Of a DNA stretch of 64,000 bases, positions 16,999 through 25,551 are shown in pieces (positions within the stretch are counted from its first letter, which is position 1; the number at the start of each line of letters is the position of its first letter). The DNA comes from Streptomyces alfalfae (GTDB taxonomy: Bacteria > Actinomycetota > Actinomycetes > Streptomycetales > Streptomycetaceae), in contig NZ_QEXM01000050.1 of assembly GCF_004127445.1 (NCBI RefSeq), positions 124,001 to 188,000 on the forward strand. The letters run 5' to 3'. The position numbers were made by a program, and so were the translations under genes. The notes under the pieces are model-generated. The model made no database searches. It was not told the origin of the DNA and worked only from the letters and a program-made list of their open reading frames with translations.

Positions 16999-18003
16999 GT
17001 GAACGTGCCGATCTCCGTCCGTCCCGCCGATGCCCTGCGTGCCGCGCTCGCCGGGTTGCTCGACGGGCTGCCGCCCACGCAGGCCGCGCGGGCCGTCGAC
17101 CGGCTCATCGCCAGTTACCGGGGGCAGACGCCCACCGACGCGCCCATCCTGCGGGACCGCGCCGACGTCGCCGCCTACGCCGCGTACCGGATGCCCGCGA
17201 CCTTCGAGGCCGTGTGCTCCGCGCTCGACGCGCTCGCGGGCGCCGTGCCCGAGGGGTGGGCGCCCGGCAGCCACGTGGACGTCGGCGGTGGCACCGGCGC
17301 CGCCACCTGGGCGGTCGCCGAGACCTGGCCGGGCGAGCGGCCCGTCACCGTGCTCGACTGGGCCGAGCCCGCACTCGCCCTGGGGCGTGAACTCGCCGGG
17401 AGCATCCCGCAGTTGGGGTCCGTGCGGTGGGAGCGCGCCAGGATCGGCGGCTCGCTCGCGATCGAGGACGCCGACCTCGTCACCGTGTCGTACGTGCTGA
17501 AGGAGCTGACGGAGGCCGACCGGCGCTCCGTCGTCGAAGCCGCGGCGAAGGCGGCCACCGGAGCCGTCGTCGTCGTGGAGCCCGGCACCCCGGACGGCTA
17601 CGCCCGGATCATCGAGGCCAGGGACCGGCTGATCGCCGCCGGGTTCCGCGTCGCCGCGCCCTGCCCGCACAGCGCGCCCTGCCCCATAGAGCCCGGCGCC
17701 GACTGGTGCCACTTCTCGGCGCGGGTCAGCAGGTCGTCGCTGCACCGCCAGGTCAAGGGCGGCTCGCTCGCGTACGAGGACGAGAAGTTCGGTTACGTGG
17801 CGGCGACCCGCCTGGATCCCGTGCCGCCGGCGGCACGCGTGGTGCGGCGGCCCCAGATCCGCAAGGGCCAGGTGCTCCTCGACCTGTGTGCGGCCGAGGA
17901 GCAGCTGCGCAGGGAGACCGTGACCAAGCGCCACGGCCCCCTCTACCGCGCGGCGCGCGACACGGACTGGGGCGACGCGTGGCCGCCCCGGTCCGCCGGG
18001 TGA
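16999..18003 (+). CDS. Rsm22-like small ribosomal subunit methyltransferase-family protein
   Basis: 334 aa. The Rsm22 family combines a SAM-binding Rossmann fold (VDVGGGTGAATWAV near residues 94-107) with a cysteine cluster, CPHSAPCP and, after a short gap, WCHF (near residues 218-238), likely an Fe-S site. Yeast Rsm22 belongs to the mitochondrial small ribosomal subunit; bacterial members are inferred to act in ribosome assembly. The GTG at 16999 is the annotated start. The gene is convergent with a secreted-protein gene, only 10 nt away. Confidence 0.88.
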   Translation: MNVPISVRPADALRAALAGLLDGLPPTQAARAVDRLIASYRGQTPTDAPILRDRADVAAYAAYRMPATFEAVCSALDALAGAVPEGWAPGSHVDVGGGTGAATWAVAETWPGERPVTVLDWAEPALALGRELAGSIPQLGSVRWERARIGGSLAIEDADLVTVSYVLKELTEADRRSVVEAAAKAATGAVVVVEPGTPDGYARIIEARDRLIAAGFRVAAPCPHSAPCPIEPGADWCHFSARVSRSSLHRQVKGGSLAYEDEKFGYVAATRLDPVPPAARVVRRPQIRKGQVLLDLCAAEEQLRRETVTKRHGPLYRAARDTDWGDAWPPRSAG

Positions 18004-18013
18004 CGCCGGGCCG

Positions 18014-18529
18014 CTAGGAGCCCGCGCCCCACGTGCCCTGGTTGACGGCGCAGCTCCAGCCCTCGCCGCGCACGGTGAACTTCACCCGGTACGTGCGGGT
18101 GTTGAGCAGGTGCGTGCGCACCTTGACGCCGAGCTTGGCCTTGGGCGCGAGGCTCTTGTCGTAGACCTTGACGGTCTGCGACGTCTTGCGGGTCACCTTG
18201 CCCCCGGTCGGCGTCGCCCTGCCGAAGCGGATGTTCTTGACGTTGGTGACGGTGAAGCTGACCTTCTTGAAGGTCTTGGTGCTCTTGCTCTTCAGCCCGA
18301 AGTACAGGCCCCCGTTGGTCACCCACCCGTTCCGGTCGATCTGGAAGCGGGAGGTGTAGACGATGTCGATCGGGCAGCCCGAGCTCCGCGGCGCGGCGCT
18401 CGGAGCGGCCGACTCGGTCCGCGCGGTCGGCTTCTCCGACGCGGACGCGGCCCCCGCCACGCCGAGCTGTGCGGCGGTCAGTGCCCCCGCGGTCGCCAGT
18501 ATCGCTGCGGACGTGCGCATACGGTTCAC
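18014..18529 (-). CDS. Secreted hypothetical protein
   Basis: 171 aa. A signal peptide (VNRMRTSAAI, an Ala/Leu core, then AGAASA) is followed by a Ser/Ala/Pro-rich linker and a beta-rich Lys/Thr domain with two cysteines (SSGCPID and WSCAV) that could pair. I do not recognise the family. The GTG at 18529 is chosen because GAAGAGG lies about 10 nt upstream; the ATG at 18520 would be too far from it. It has its own spacer on the upstream side. Confidence 0.8.
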   Translation of the reverse strand: MNRMRTSAAILATAGALTAAQLGVAGAASASEKPTARTESAAPSAAPRSSGCPIDIVYTSRFQIDRNGWVTNGGLYFGLKSKSTKTFKKVSFTVTNVKNIRFGRATPTGGKVTRKTSQTVKVYDKSLAPKAKLGVKVRTHLLNTRTYRVKFTVRGEGWSCAVNQGTWGAGS

Positions 18530-18638
18530 TGCGCTGATACCTCTTCCCCCTGGACCCGGCCGGCGCCGGGCCCGACTGTTTGGTTGTCGTGACACGGCCT
18601 CACAAATGGGTCCGTGCGGCCGTGCGCCCGTATTGGTA

Positions 18639-19472
18639 TCACGCCCGCAGCTCCTGTGTGCAGCACTTCACGCTGCCGCCGCCCTTGAGCAGTTCGCTCA
18701 GGTCCATCCCGATGGGCTCGAAGCCGCGGGCCCGCAGCGGTTCGTAGAGCCCCACGGCGGCCTGGGGGAGCAGCACGTGGCGGCCGTCGGAGACGGCGTT
18801 GAGCCCCAGCGCCTCGGCGTCCGGCTCCTCGGCGATCAGCGCGTCGGGGAAGAGCCGCCGCAGGACCGCCCGGCTGCCCGGCGAGAAGGCCGCCGGGTAG
18901 TACATGACCTCGTCCGCCGCGTCGTCCAGGACGGCGAGCGCGGTGTCCAGGTGGTAGTACCGGGGGTCGATCAGGTCGAGCCCGATGACCGGGCGGCCGA
19001 AGAACTCCTGTGCCTCGCCGTGCGAGAGCGGGCTGGCCCGGAAGCCGCGCCCGGCCAGGACGTAGGAGGAGGTGACGGCGAAGTCGCCCTCGCCCTCGTT
19101 GATGTGGACGGGCTCGTGCACCTCGGTGAAGCCGTGCGCGCGGAACCACTCCAGGTGGGCCGCGGCCTCCGCCTCGCGCTCGCGGTGGGCGAAGCGGGCG
19201 CCGAGGACCCGGCCGTCGACGACGGTCGCGCCGTTCGCCGCGTAGACCATGTCCGGCAGTTCCCGCCGGGGGGTCAGTTCCTCGACGGTGTGGCCGAGCG
19301 CGCGGTAGCGGTCGCGCAGGTCCTCCCACTGGGCGACGGCCAGCGGTACGTCGACGGGCTTGGCGGGGTCCATCCAGGGGTTGATGGAGTACGTGACCTT
19401 GAAGTGTGCCGGTGGGCACATCAGATAGCGCCTGGGTGTGGCGCGCCGAGGAGAGCGAGGACTACGGGACAA
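18639..19472 (-). CDS. ddaH: Dimethylargininase (DDAH)
   Basis: 277 aa. The amidinotransferase-fold enzyme hydrolyses N-omega-methylated arginines to citrulline and methylamines. The catalytic His is in YYHLDTAL and the nucleophilic Cys in SVKCCTQEL (C270 or C271, by family pattern), both in a typical DDAH context. Start: TTG at 19472 has GAGGAG 6 nt upstream. The gene is divergent from a TetR gene; the shared 219-nt spacer holds a long symmetric operator, so that TetR may control ddaH. Physiological role in Streptomyces is unknown. Confidence 0.92.
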   Translation of the reverse strand: MSRSPRSPRRATPRRYLMCPPAHFKVTYSINPWMDPAKPVDVPLAVAQWEDLRDRYRALGHTVEELTPRRELPDMVYAANGATVVDGRVLGARFAHREREAEAAAHLEWFRAHGFTEVHEPVHINEGEGDFAVTSSYVLAGRGFRASPLSHGEAQEFFGRPVIGLDLIDPRYYHLDTALAVLDDAADEVMYYPAAFSPGSRAVLRRLFPDALIAEEPDAEALGLNAVSDGRHVLLPQAAVGLYEPLRARGFEPIGMDLSELLKGGGSVKCCTQELRA

Positions 19473-19503
19473 GGAAGGCTCCTCACGACCGCAGGGTCAG
19501 GTG

Positions 19504-19580
19504 CTGCCCGGGTTGGGTCAGCTCTGCCCATGGTGAGGCAGGAGCCGCCCGTCGCGGGGCAGTTGCTGCCCATAGTGGGG
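19504..19580. repeat. Three related CTGCCC direct repeats in the ddaH upstream region
   Basis: CTGCCC followed by a G/T-rich tail occurs at 19504, 19524 (CTGCCCATGGTGAGG) and 19566 (CTGCCCATAGTGGGG). The second copy is also the left part of an imperfect palindrome ending GGCAG. They lie between the ddaH start and the TetR operator and may be a second regulator site. Confidence 0.35.
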
Positions 19581-19631
19581 TGTGAGAAGTCTCCGCGCTG
19601 TGCACCGAACGGGTGGTTGCGCCACCTCGAA

Positions 19632-19666
19632 CGAGACGCCACGTATTGTCAAGACGGTACGTCTCG
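19632..19666. promoter_or_regulatory. Large symmetric operator upstream of TetR gene
   Basis: A 35-bp element centred on TTG-T-CAA reads outward symmetrically: CAA/ACG/CGTCTCG on the right mirror TTG/CGT/CGAGACG on the left, each block separated by non-conserved bases. About 28 of 35 positions obey the dyad. It ends 25 bp before the TetR start and is well placed for autoregulation and control of divergent ddaH. Confidence 0.65.
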
Positions 19667-19691
19667 GCTCGGCGCTGCTACATTCGAGGAC

Positions 19692-20330
19692 ATGGCCCAG
19701 AAGACCGTTCCCGACTCCACGCGCCGCAGCGAACGCTCGCGCCGCGCCATCTACGACGCCGCCCTCGCCCTCGTCCACGAGACCGGATACGCCAAGCTGA
19801 CGATCGAGGCCATCGCGGCCCGCGCGGGCGTCGGCAAGCAGACGATCTACCGCTGGTGGCCGTCGAAGGGCGCCGTCCTGCTCGACGCCTTCCTCGACCT
19901 CGCCGACCAGGCCAGTGCCGAGGCCAGCGAGAAGGCGGGCCACGACGTGGTCCAGACCGAGATCACCGACTCCGGCGACCTGGAGGCGGACCTCAAGCAC
20001 GTGATGCGCGCCACCGTCGACGAGTTCAACGACCCCAAGTACGACGCGCCCTACCGCGCGCTCGCCGCCGAGGGGCTCCTCAACCCCGAGGTGGGCGCCG
20101 AATTCGTGGAGAAGCTGCTCGAACCGCAGCTCCAGCTCTTCGTCAGGCGCATCCGCAAGGCGCAGGAGGCCGGGCACGTCCTGCCCGACGTCGACCCCCG
20201 CATCGCCCTGGAGCTGTGGGCGAGCCCGCTGGCCCAGCGCTGGTTGATGCGCTCGGGCCCCCTCACCCACGAGTACGTGGACAAGATCGTCGAGTACGCG
20301 CTGTACGGCATCACCCGCTCTCGTCCGTAA
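19692..20330 (+). CDS. TetR/AcrR family regulator
   Basis: 212 aa. The N-terminal helix-turn-helix is typical (AIYDAALALVHETGY, TIEAIAARAGVGKQTIYRWW, residues about 17-57), followed by an all-helical ligand domain resembling the TetR C-terminal domain of SCO-type repressors. GAGGA lies only 2 nt before the ATG, a tight spacing. Its own upstream region carries the 35-bp dyad, so it is probably autoregulated and may regulate divergent ddaH. The ligand is unknown. Confidence 0.92.
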   Translation: MAQKTVPDSTRRSERSRRAIYDAALALVHETGYAKLTIEAIAARAGVGKQTIYRWWPSKGAVLLDAFLDLADQASAEASEKAGHDVVQTEITDSGDLEADLKHVMRATVDEFNDPKYDAPYRALAAEGLLNPEVGAEFVEKLLEPQLQLFVRRIRKAQEAGHVLPDVDPRIALELWASPLAQRWLMRSGPLTHEYVDKIVEYALYGITRSRP

Positions 20331-20457
20331 TGCGGCGGAATGTCACCCGACGTTGGTGTCGTCCCGGTCACCCCGGTTGTGAGCTACGGCCCCCTGAAGC
20401 GCAGGATGGTGGGACCATGGGTCATGCTTTCGGCACAACGGCGAGGTGAGGGGCTAG

Positions 20458-21183
20458 ATGGGCGCGGAGTTCGGCAGCCGGTCCGGTGGACAGGGCAGGT
20501 TTTCCCAGTGGCTGCGCCGGCGCCCCAAGGACACGGCGGGGGATGACCGGGCCCGCGAGGACCTGCTGCTCGCCGCCGCGGCGGCCGGATTCCCGCTCGC
20601 CCCGGCCGCGTATCCCTCGGGGTACCGATGTTCGTGCGACCGCATCGGCTGCCCCACACCCGCCCGGCATCCGGTCTCCTTCGCCTGGCAGACGCAGTCC
20701 ACGACCGACCCCGGCCAGATCGAGCGCTGGGCCCGCCACCAGCCCCAGGCCAACTTCATCACCGCGACCGGCATGATCCACGACGTCCTCGACGTGCCCC
20801 TGGACGCCGGCCGCGAGGCCCTCCAGCGGCTCCTCGCCGCGGGCATCGAGGTCGGCCCGGTCGCCGAGTCCGACGACGGCCGCCTGCTCTTCTACACCGC
20901 GACCCGCGGCACCCCCGAGGACGAGGACGAGTGGTGGCCCTGCGAGCTGGACTGCCACCCCGAGACGATGGACGAGCACCCGGGCCTGCGCTGGCACTGC
21001 CGCGGCTCGTACGTCCTCGTGCCGCCCGCCGCGCTCCCCGGCGACCTGGGGATGCGCTGGGTGCGCGGCCCCGAGCACCCGCTGCCGGACCCGCTGACGC
21101 TCCTGGAGACGCTCACCGACGAGTGCGCCCGGGTCGCGGGCGAGCCGCAGCAGGACTCCGCGGCCTGGCCGCTGCGGGGCTGA
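20458..21183 (+). CDS. Bifunctional DNA primase/polymerase domain protein
   Basis: 241 aa. It resembles the prim-pol N-terminal domain: LLAAAAAGFPLAPAAYPSG, then a Cys-rich CSCDRIGCPTPARHP segment (near residues 58-72) and WARHQPQANFITATG. The acidic motif reads HDVLDVP, with two Asp spaced as D-x-x-D rather than the classic D-x-D. There is no helicase part, so polymerase activity is uncertain. Such stand-alone proteins are chromosomal in many streptomycetes. Start ATG follows GAGGTGAGGGG. It is convergent with a lipoprotein gene. Confidence 0.85.
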   Translation: MGAEFGSRSGGQGRFSQWLRRRPKDTAGDDRAREDLLLAAAAAGFPLAPAAYPSGYRCSCDRIGCPTPARHPVSFAWQTQSTTDPGQIERWARHQPQANFITATGMIHDVLDVPLDAGREALQRLLAAGIEVGPVAESDDGRLLFYTATRGTPEDEDEWWPCELDCHPETMDEHPGLRWHCRGSYVLVPPAALPGDLGMRWVRGPEHPLPDPLTLLETLTDECARVAGEPQQDSAAWPLRG

Positions 21184-21205
21184 CCGCGCCGGCGGCCCGG
21201 CGGGG

Positions 21206-22192
21206 CTACTCGCCCTTGGCCCCGGTGAGGCCCTGGATGCGGCCGATGAAGGCGACCTTGCCCCCGTCGGACTCCGCGGGGTCGACGACGACCTGGTTCG
21301 ACACGCGCTCCAGGGTCACCGCCTGCTTGGCGTCGCCCTTGAGGAGGGCCTTCACGTCCGGGTCGAGCTTGAGGTCGGTCCCCTTGGCCGCCGTCTGCTT
21401 CTCGTAGTGGTGCGTGGAGAAGAAGACCATCGCGCCCCCGTCCTCGGTGCGCAGGCCCACGGGCGCGAACGTTCCCTCGTTCATCGGGTAGTCGAGGTAC
21501 TGCACGCCCACCCCGAGCCGCTTGGTGTTGCGGTCGCGGAACGCCTTCCACTTCGTGGTGTGCGGTCCCGGCTCGAAGCCGGGTCCGCCCGACTTCAGGA
21601 ACGCCGTGTACTTCTCGCCGAGGTCCTTCGGCGCCATCGCGAGAGCCGCCTCGCCCGCCGTCACCGGCTCGGCCCAGCCGTCCTCGTCCTTCTTCAGCCG
21701 CGGCACGTCGTCGGGCGCCACGAGGTTCAGGTAGGACGCCTCCCAGAGCTGGTCCGGGCCGCCCTTGGTGAAGACCAGGAGCCAGCGCATGTCCTCGCGG
21801 CGGTTGGCGCGCGTGTCGGCGACGAACCAGCGGGGCCAGCCCGCCTTCTTCGGTATCGCGTACTTCGCGTCGGTGAGTTCGAGCGGCACGTGGTTCTTGT
21901 TGCCGTCCGGGTTCTGCACGCGCCGTGCCTGCAGGCCCGCCTGGTTGATGGCGCCCAGCGGACCCGTGATCCGGCCCGCGTCGAGCGCCGGGTCCAGCTC
22001 CTCGTCCGCCTTGTTGTACGCGGTCAGGAAGTCCTTCAGCGCGCGGCGTGCCTCGGCCTTCGTCGCCGCGGGGACGATCTCCCGCTCGCCGTGCACCGTC
22101 ACGCAACCCGTCACCGTCACCGCCAGGGCGGTCGCCGCGGCCGCCGTCGCGAGCGGACGGCTGAGGCCGTGCGGCCTGCGCACCTTACTCAT
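21206..22192 (-). CDS. Lipoprotein, hypothetical
   Basis: 328 aa. A lipoprotein signal peptide is clear: basic start (MSKVRRPHG), hydrophobic Ala/Val core and lipobox VTGC with the acylated Cys at about residue 30. The mature part is Lys/Asp-rich with a cystatin/NTF2-like character in its first third (RRALKDFLTAYNKADEELD). Function is unknown. It lies downstream of map on the same strand with a 140-nt spacer and is convergent with the prim-pol gene. Confidence 0.88.
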   Translation of the reverse strand: MSKVRRPHGLSRPLATAAAATALAVTVTGCVTVHGEREIVPAATKAEARRALKDFLTAYNKADEELDPALDAGRITGPLGAINQAGLQARRVQNPDGNKNHVPLELTDAKYAIPKKAGWPRWFVADTRANRREDMRWLLVFTKGGPDQLWEASYLNLVAPDDVPRLKKDEDGWAEPVTAGEAALAMAPKDLGEKYTAFLKSGGPGFEPGPHTTKWKAFRDRNTKRLGVGVQYLDYPMNEGTFAPVGLRTEDGGAMVFFSTHHYEKQTAAKGTDLKLDPDVKALLKGDAKQAVTLERVSNQVVVDPAESDGGKVAFIGRIQGLTGAKGE

Positions 22193-22332
22193 GGGGTCCC
22201 TTCACCTTCGCCCTTCCCGGGCCCGAACCCTACCGGGGCCCGCGCGGGCGTCGGCGCCGGGTCGCAACTCCCGTGCCACGACGCCCCGCTCGGCCGCCGG
22301 AGCGGGGTCCGAGCGGGGCCACGACACCGGCT

Positions 22333-23190
22333 TCAGGGCAGCGTGAGGATCTCCGCCCCGGTGTCCGTGACGACCAGCGTGTGCTCGAACTGCGCCGTCC
22401 GCTTCCGGTCCTTGGTGACGACGGTCCAGCCGTCCTCCCACATGTCGTACTCGTGCGTGCCGAGCGTCAGCATCGGCTCGATCGTGAACGTCATGCCGGG
22501 CTGGATGGTGGTCGTGGCGTGCGGGCTGTCGTAGTGCGGCACGATCAGACCGGAGTGGAAGGCCGAGTTGATGCCGTGGCCGGTGAAGTCACGCACCACG
22601 CCGTAGCCGAAGCGCTTGGCGTACGACTCGATGACCCGGCCGATGATGTTGATCTGGCGGCCGGGCTTGACGGCCTTGATGGCGCGGGCGAGCGATTCGC
22701 GGGTCCGCTCGACGAGCAGCCGGGACTCCTCGTCGACGTCGCCGACGAGGTAGGTGGCGTTGTTGTCGCCGTGCACGCCGCCGATGTACGCCGTGACGTC
22801 GAGGTTGATGATGTCGCCGTCCCGCAGGACGGTGGAGTCGGGGATGCCGTGGCAGATGACCTCGTTGATCGAGCTGCACAGCGACTTCGGGAAGCCGCGG
22901 TAGCCGAGCGTGGAGGGGTAGGCGCCGTGGTCGCACATGTACTCGTGCGCCACACGGTCCAGCTCGTCGGTGGTGACACCGGGTGCGATGTGCTTCGCGG
23001 CCTCTTCCATGGCACGGGCGGCGATGCGACCCGCGGTGCGCATCAGCTCAATGGTCGCGGGGGTCTGCACCTCCGGCCCCGTGTAGGGGGTGGGGGCGGG
23101 TTTCCCCACGTACTCCGGGCGCCGGATGTTGCCGGGTACGGAACGGATGGGGGAGAGCTCCCCGGGTACGAGCAGTGACTGGCCAGACAT
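22333..23190 (-). CDS. map: Type I methionine aminopeptidase
   Basis: 285 aa. The pita-bread fold metal ligands are all visible: NLDVTAY and HGDNNATY (two Asp), GHGIN (His), TIEPML (Glu) and QFEHT (Glu), with the substrate-contact His in ICHGIPD. The enzyme removes initiator Met from nascent proteins with small second residues. An N-terminal extension of about 45 residues precedes the core, usual for one of the two actinobacterial paralogues. It is divergent from the small gene at 23265. Confidence 0.96.
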   Translation of the reverse strand: MSGQSLLVPGELSPIRSVPGNIRRPEYVGKPAPTPYTGPEVQTPATIELMRTAGRIAARAMEEAAKHIAPGVTTDELDRVAHEYMCDHGAYPSTLGYRGFPKSLCSSINEVICHGIPDSTVLRDGDIINLDVTAYIGGVHGDNNATYLVGDVDEESRLLVERTRESLARAIKAVKPGRQINIIGRVIESYAKRFGYGVVRDFTGHGINSAFHSGLIVPHYDSPHATTTIQPGMTFTIEPMLTLGTHEYDMWEDGWTVVTKDRKRTAQFEHTLVVTDTGAEILTLP

Positions 23191-23264
23191 GCCAGCGAGT
23201 CTAGCCAGCCCCGGTGGGGCAGCATGGCGGCAGAGGACGTGGCGGGACGAGGAGGACGTGAGTC

Positions 23265-23486
23265 ATGGCACTGTTCAAGAAGCGCACGGTCGGCAAGCCC
23301 GGTGAGTGGTTCTACTGCCTGGAGCACAAGAAGGTCGAGGAGGGCCCCGACTGCCCCGGCAAGGACCGCATGGGCCCCTACGCGTCGCGGGCGGATGCGG
23401 AACAGGCGATGCGGACCGCCGCGGAACGCAACCTGGAGTGGGAGAACGACCCCCGGTGGCACGACCCCGCCGGGCCCGGCCAGTAG
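23265..23486 (+). CDS. Small conserved actinobacterial protein
   Basis: 73 aa. A compact hydrophilic protein with WFYCLEHKKVEEGPDC near residues 15-30 (two Cys), a SPOR-like SRADAEQAM helix and an acidic WENDPRWHD tail. Small proteins of this layout are conserved in streptomycetes; their function is unknown. The ATG has GGAGG 9-13 nt upstream (GAGGAGGACGTGAGTC before the start). It lies divergent to map, and its stop is 45 nt from the MFS gene on the opposite strand. Confidence 0.85.
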   Translation: MALFKKRTVGKPGEWFYCLEHKKVEEGPDCPGKDRMGPYASRADAEQAMRTAAERNLEWENDPRWHDPAGPGQ

Positions 23487-23531
23487 CCGCCCGGGACCGG
23501 CGGGGGCGGCCTCCTGAGCCGCGGGGGCCGG

Positions 23532-24818
23532 CTACGGCCGGGCCTCGGGCGCCGCGGTCGTCCCCTCCCGTTCGCGGCGGAGCCGCGCGTCGGGGTCCGT
23601 CGTCGCGTCGTAGGAGACCAGGCGCGGCAGGGCCGCCGCCAGCACGGCCACCGAGGCCACGCAGGCCAGCCCGCCCGACCAGATGGCGGGGCGTGTGCCG
23701 GTCCAGCCCGCCGCCGCGCCCGCCCGCATCTGGCCGAGCTGCGGGCCCACGCTGTACGAGAGGACCTCGATGCCGGCCAGGCGTCCCCGCAACTCGTCGG
23801 GGATGGTCTGGTTCCAGATCGTGGAGCGGCCCAGTCCGCTCAGCATGTCGCCGGCGCCCGCGAGCGCCAGGCAGCCGAGGACCACCCACACGTCGCCGGA
23901 CCAGCCGGCCGCCGTGATCGCCAGGCCCCACCCGGCCGCGCCGAACACCACGAGCAGCCCGTGCCTGCGCACCCGCGACGTCCACCCACTGGTGAGGCTG
24001 AGCGCCAGCGAGCCGACGGCCCCCGCCGCGTACATCAGACCGAGGGCCCACTCCGCGTCGAGGTCGTCCGCGAGGAACGGGAAGATCGTGTTCGGGAAGG
24101 CGAAGAACATCGCCGCCATGTCGACCGCGTACGTGCCGAGCAGGACGGGACGCGACCACGCGTACCGCGCGCCTTCCGCTATGCCGCGCAGCGACGGCTT
24201 CTCCGCCTGACGCGCGGCGGGCGCGGGCGAGAGCCGGGTGCACAGCAGGACCGAGACCGCGAAGCCGACGACCGTCACGGCGTACGCGGACGCGTGCCCG
24301 GCGTACGCGACGACCAGGCCCGCGAGCGAGGGCCCCGCGATGGCGCCCACGTTCCAGCGCAGGGAGTTCAGCGCGGCGGCCGCCGTCAGCTGGTCGTGCG
24401 GCACGATCCGCGCCATCAGCGAGTCGAGGGCGGGGCGCTGCAGCCCAAAGAGCGCGGCGACACCGGCCGCGACGACATACAGCGGCCAGAGCATCGGCTC
24501 CGGCAGCAACGCGTTGACCAGCAGGATCGCCGCCAGCAGGCCGAGCGCCGCCTCGCTCAGGAGGATCACCTTGCGGCGGTCGGCCGCGTCGGCGAGCGCA
24601 CCTCCGTAGAGCCCGAAGACGACCAGCGGCACCAGCTCCACCGCGCCCATCGCCCCGACCGCCAGCGGTGAGTCGGTCAGCTCCTTGATCTGGAGCGGCA
24701 GCGCGACCATCGCCATGAAGCTGCCGAAATAGGTGACGAGGCCCTGCACCCACAGCAGCCGGAAGTCACGGGTCGAGCGCCAGGGGGAGAGATCGGGCAG
24801 GATCGCGGAGAGAGACAC
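23532..24818 (-). CDS. MFS transporter, enterobactin-exporter-like
   Basis: 428 aa with 12 predicted membrane segments. It begins WRSTRDFRLLWVQGLVTYFGS, the usual opening of MFS_3-type exporters, and has the motif-A-like GALADAADRRKVI after segment 2. Relatives export siderophores or drugs; no siderophore genes are adjacent, so the substrate is open. Start codon is GTG at 24818. It probably stands alone or follows the 24870 gene on the same strand across 51 nt. Confidence 0.9.
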   Translation of the reverse strand: MSLSAILPDLSPWRSTRDFRLLWVQGLVTYFGSFMAMVALPLQIKELTDSPLAVGAMGAVELVPLVVFGLYGGALADAADRRKVILLSEAALGLLAAILLVNALLPEPMLWPLYVVAAGVAALFGLQRPALDSLMARIVPHDQLTAAAALNSLRWNVGAIAGPSLAGLVVAYAGHASAYAVTVVGFAVSVLLCTRLSPAPAARQAEKPSLRGIAEGARYAWSRPVLLGTYAVDMAAMFFAFPNTIFPFLADDLDAEWALGLMYAAGAVGSLALSLTSGWTSRVRRHGLLVVFGAAGWGLAITAAGWSGDVWVVLGCLALAGAGDMLSGLGRSTIWNQTIPDELRGRLAGIEVLSYSVGPQLGQMRAGAAAGWTGTRPAIWSGGLACVASVAVLAAALPRLVSYDATTDPDARLRREREGTTAAPEARP

Positions 24819-24869
24819 GAAAGCCCATGCTCAGCGCCGCCGGGTACCCCCGGCAACCGAATTTCCCCG

Positions 24870-25472
24870 CTACCACCGCGTCGGCGGCGGCGACGTCAGC
24901 TGGTCCGCGAGGCGCGAGAGCCGGTCCCGCAGGCGTCGGCGCCCCCGCGCCTCGGGCAGCGCGTTCTCGCCGGCCGCCGCGCTCACCAGGTGCTGCACCG
25001 TGTCCAGGTCCAGGTCGGGCCCCTCGGGGACGGCGAGGGCCTCGTGCGAGAGGGCGGCCAGGTCACGGTCGCCCGAACCGAGGGCGAGGACCGTCGCGCC
25101 GGCCCGCCGCGCGTCGTGCACGCGCGTGAGCAGCTCACCGTCCGGCGCGTCCGGCGCTACGACGAGCAGCGTCTCGCCGCGCCGCGCCGCCTCGATCCTG
25201 CCGAGCCCGGTCGACAGGTGCGCCGGGTCGGAGGCGAGGACCCGGTGGCGCACCAGCGTGGGGGTCAGCTCCGGCGTACCGGACCAGGCCGCCTCGTCCA
25301 CCAGGTGCGCGGCGAGGTGCCACGGTTCGTACGCCTCCGTGCCCACGAGGAGCAGCCCGCCGCCGTGCGGCACCACGCTGGAGCGCAGCGAGCCCGCGAA
25401 GCGCCGGGTGGCGCCCAGCCACTCGGTCCCGGCGAGCACTTCGCGCAGCAGCGCGACCCGTACGGCGTCCAT
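24870..25472 (-). CDS. Conserved hypothetical protein, SIS-like
   Basis: 200 aa. An alternation of short strands and helices with GETLLVVAPDAPDGELLTRVHDARRAGATVLALGSGDRDLAALSHEAL (residues about 100-145 in spaced blocks) resembles the sugar-isomerase (SIS) fold in which a phosphosugar-binding loop follows a strand; the canonical S-x-S-G is not intact. No enzyme activity can be assigned. It is divergent from the sialidase gene, sharing a 79-nt spacer with a PHO-box-like element. Confidence 0.7.
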   Translation of the reverse strand: MDAVRVALLREVLAGTEWLGATRRFAGSLRSSVVPHGGGLLLVGTEAYEPWHLAAHLVDEAAWSGTPELTPTLVRHRVLASDPAHLSTGLGRIEAARRGETLLVVAPDAPDGELLTRVHDARRAGATVLALGSGDRDLAALSHEALAVPEGPDLDLDTVQHLVSAAAGENALPEARGRRRLRDRLSRLADQLTSPPPTRW

Positions 25473-25501
25473 GGCGTCGCATCCTGCCCGAGCGGGACAC
25501 T

Positions 25502-25534
25502 CGTGACCCGGAGTTCACCCGGAATTCCCCCGGG
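25502..25534. promoter_or_regulatory. PHO-box-like direct repeats (PhoP site)
   Basis: Three adjacent 11-nt units fit the Streptomyces PHO-box pattern G(G/T)TCAYYYR(G/C)G to different degrees. The middle unit, GTTCACCCGGA at 25513-25523, matches at 10 of 11; the right unit at 25524-25534 and left unit at 25502-25512 match less well. The element ends 17 nt before the sialidase start. Confidence 0.6.
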
Positions 25535-25551
25535 ACGGGGAAGGCCGGGGG

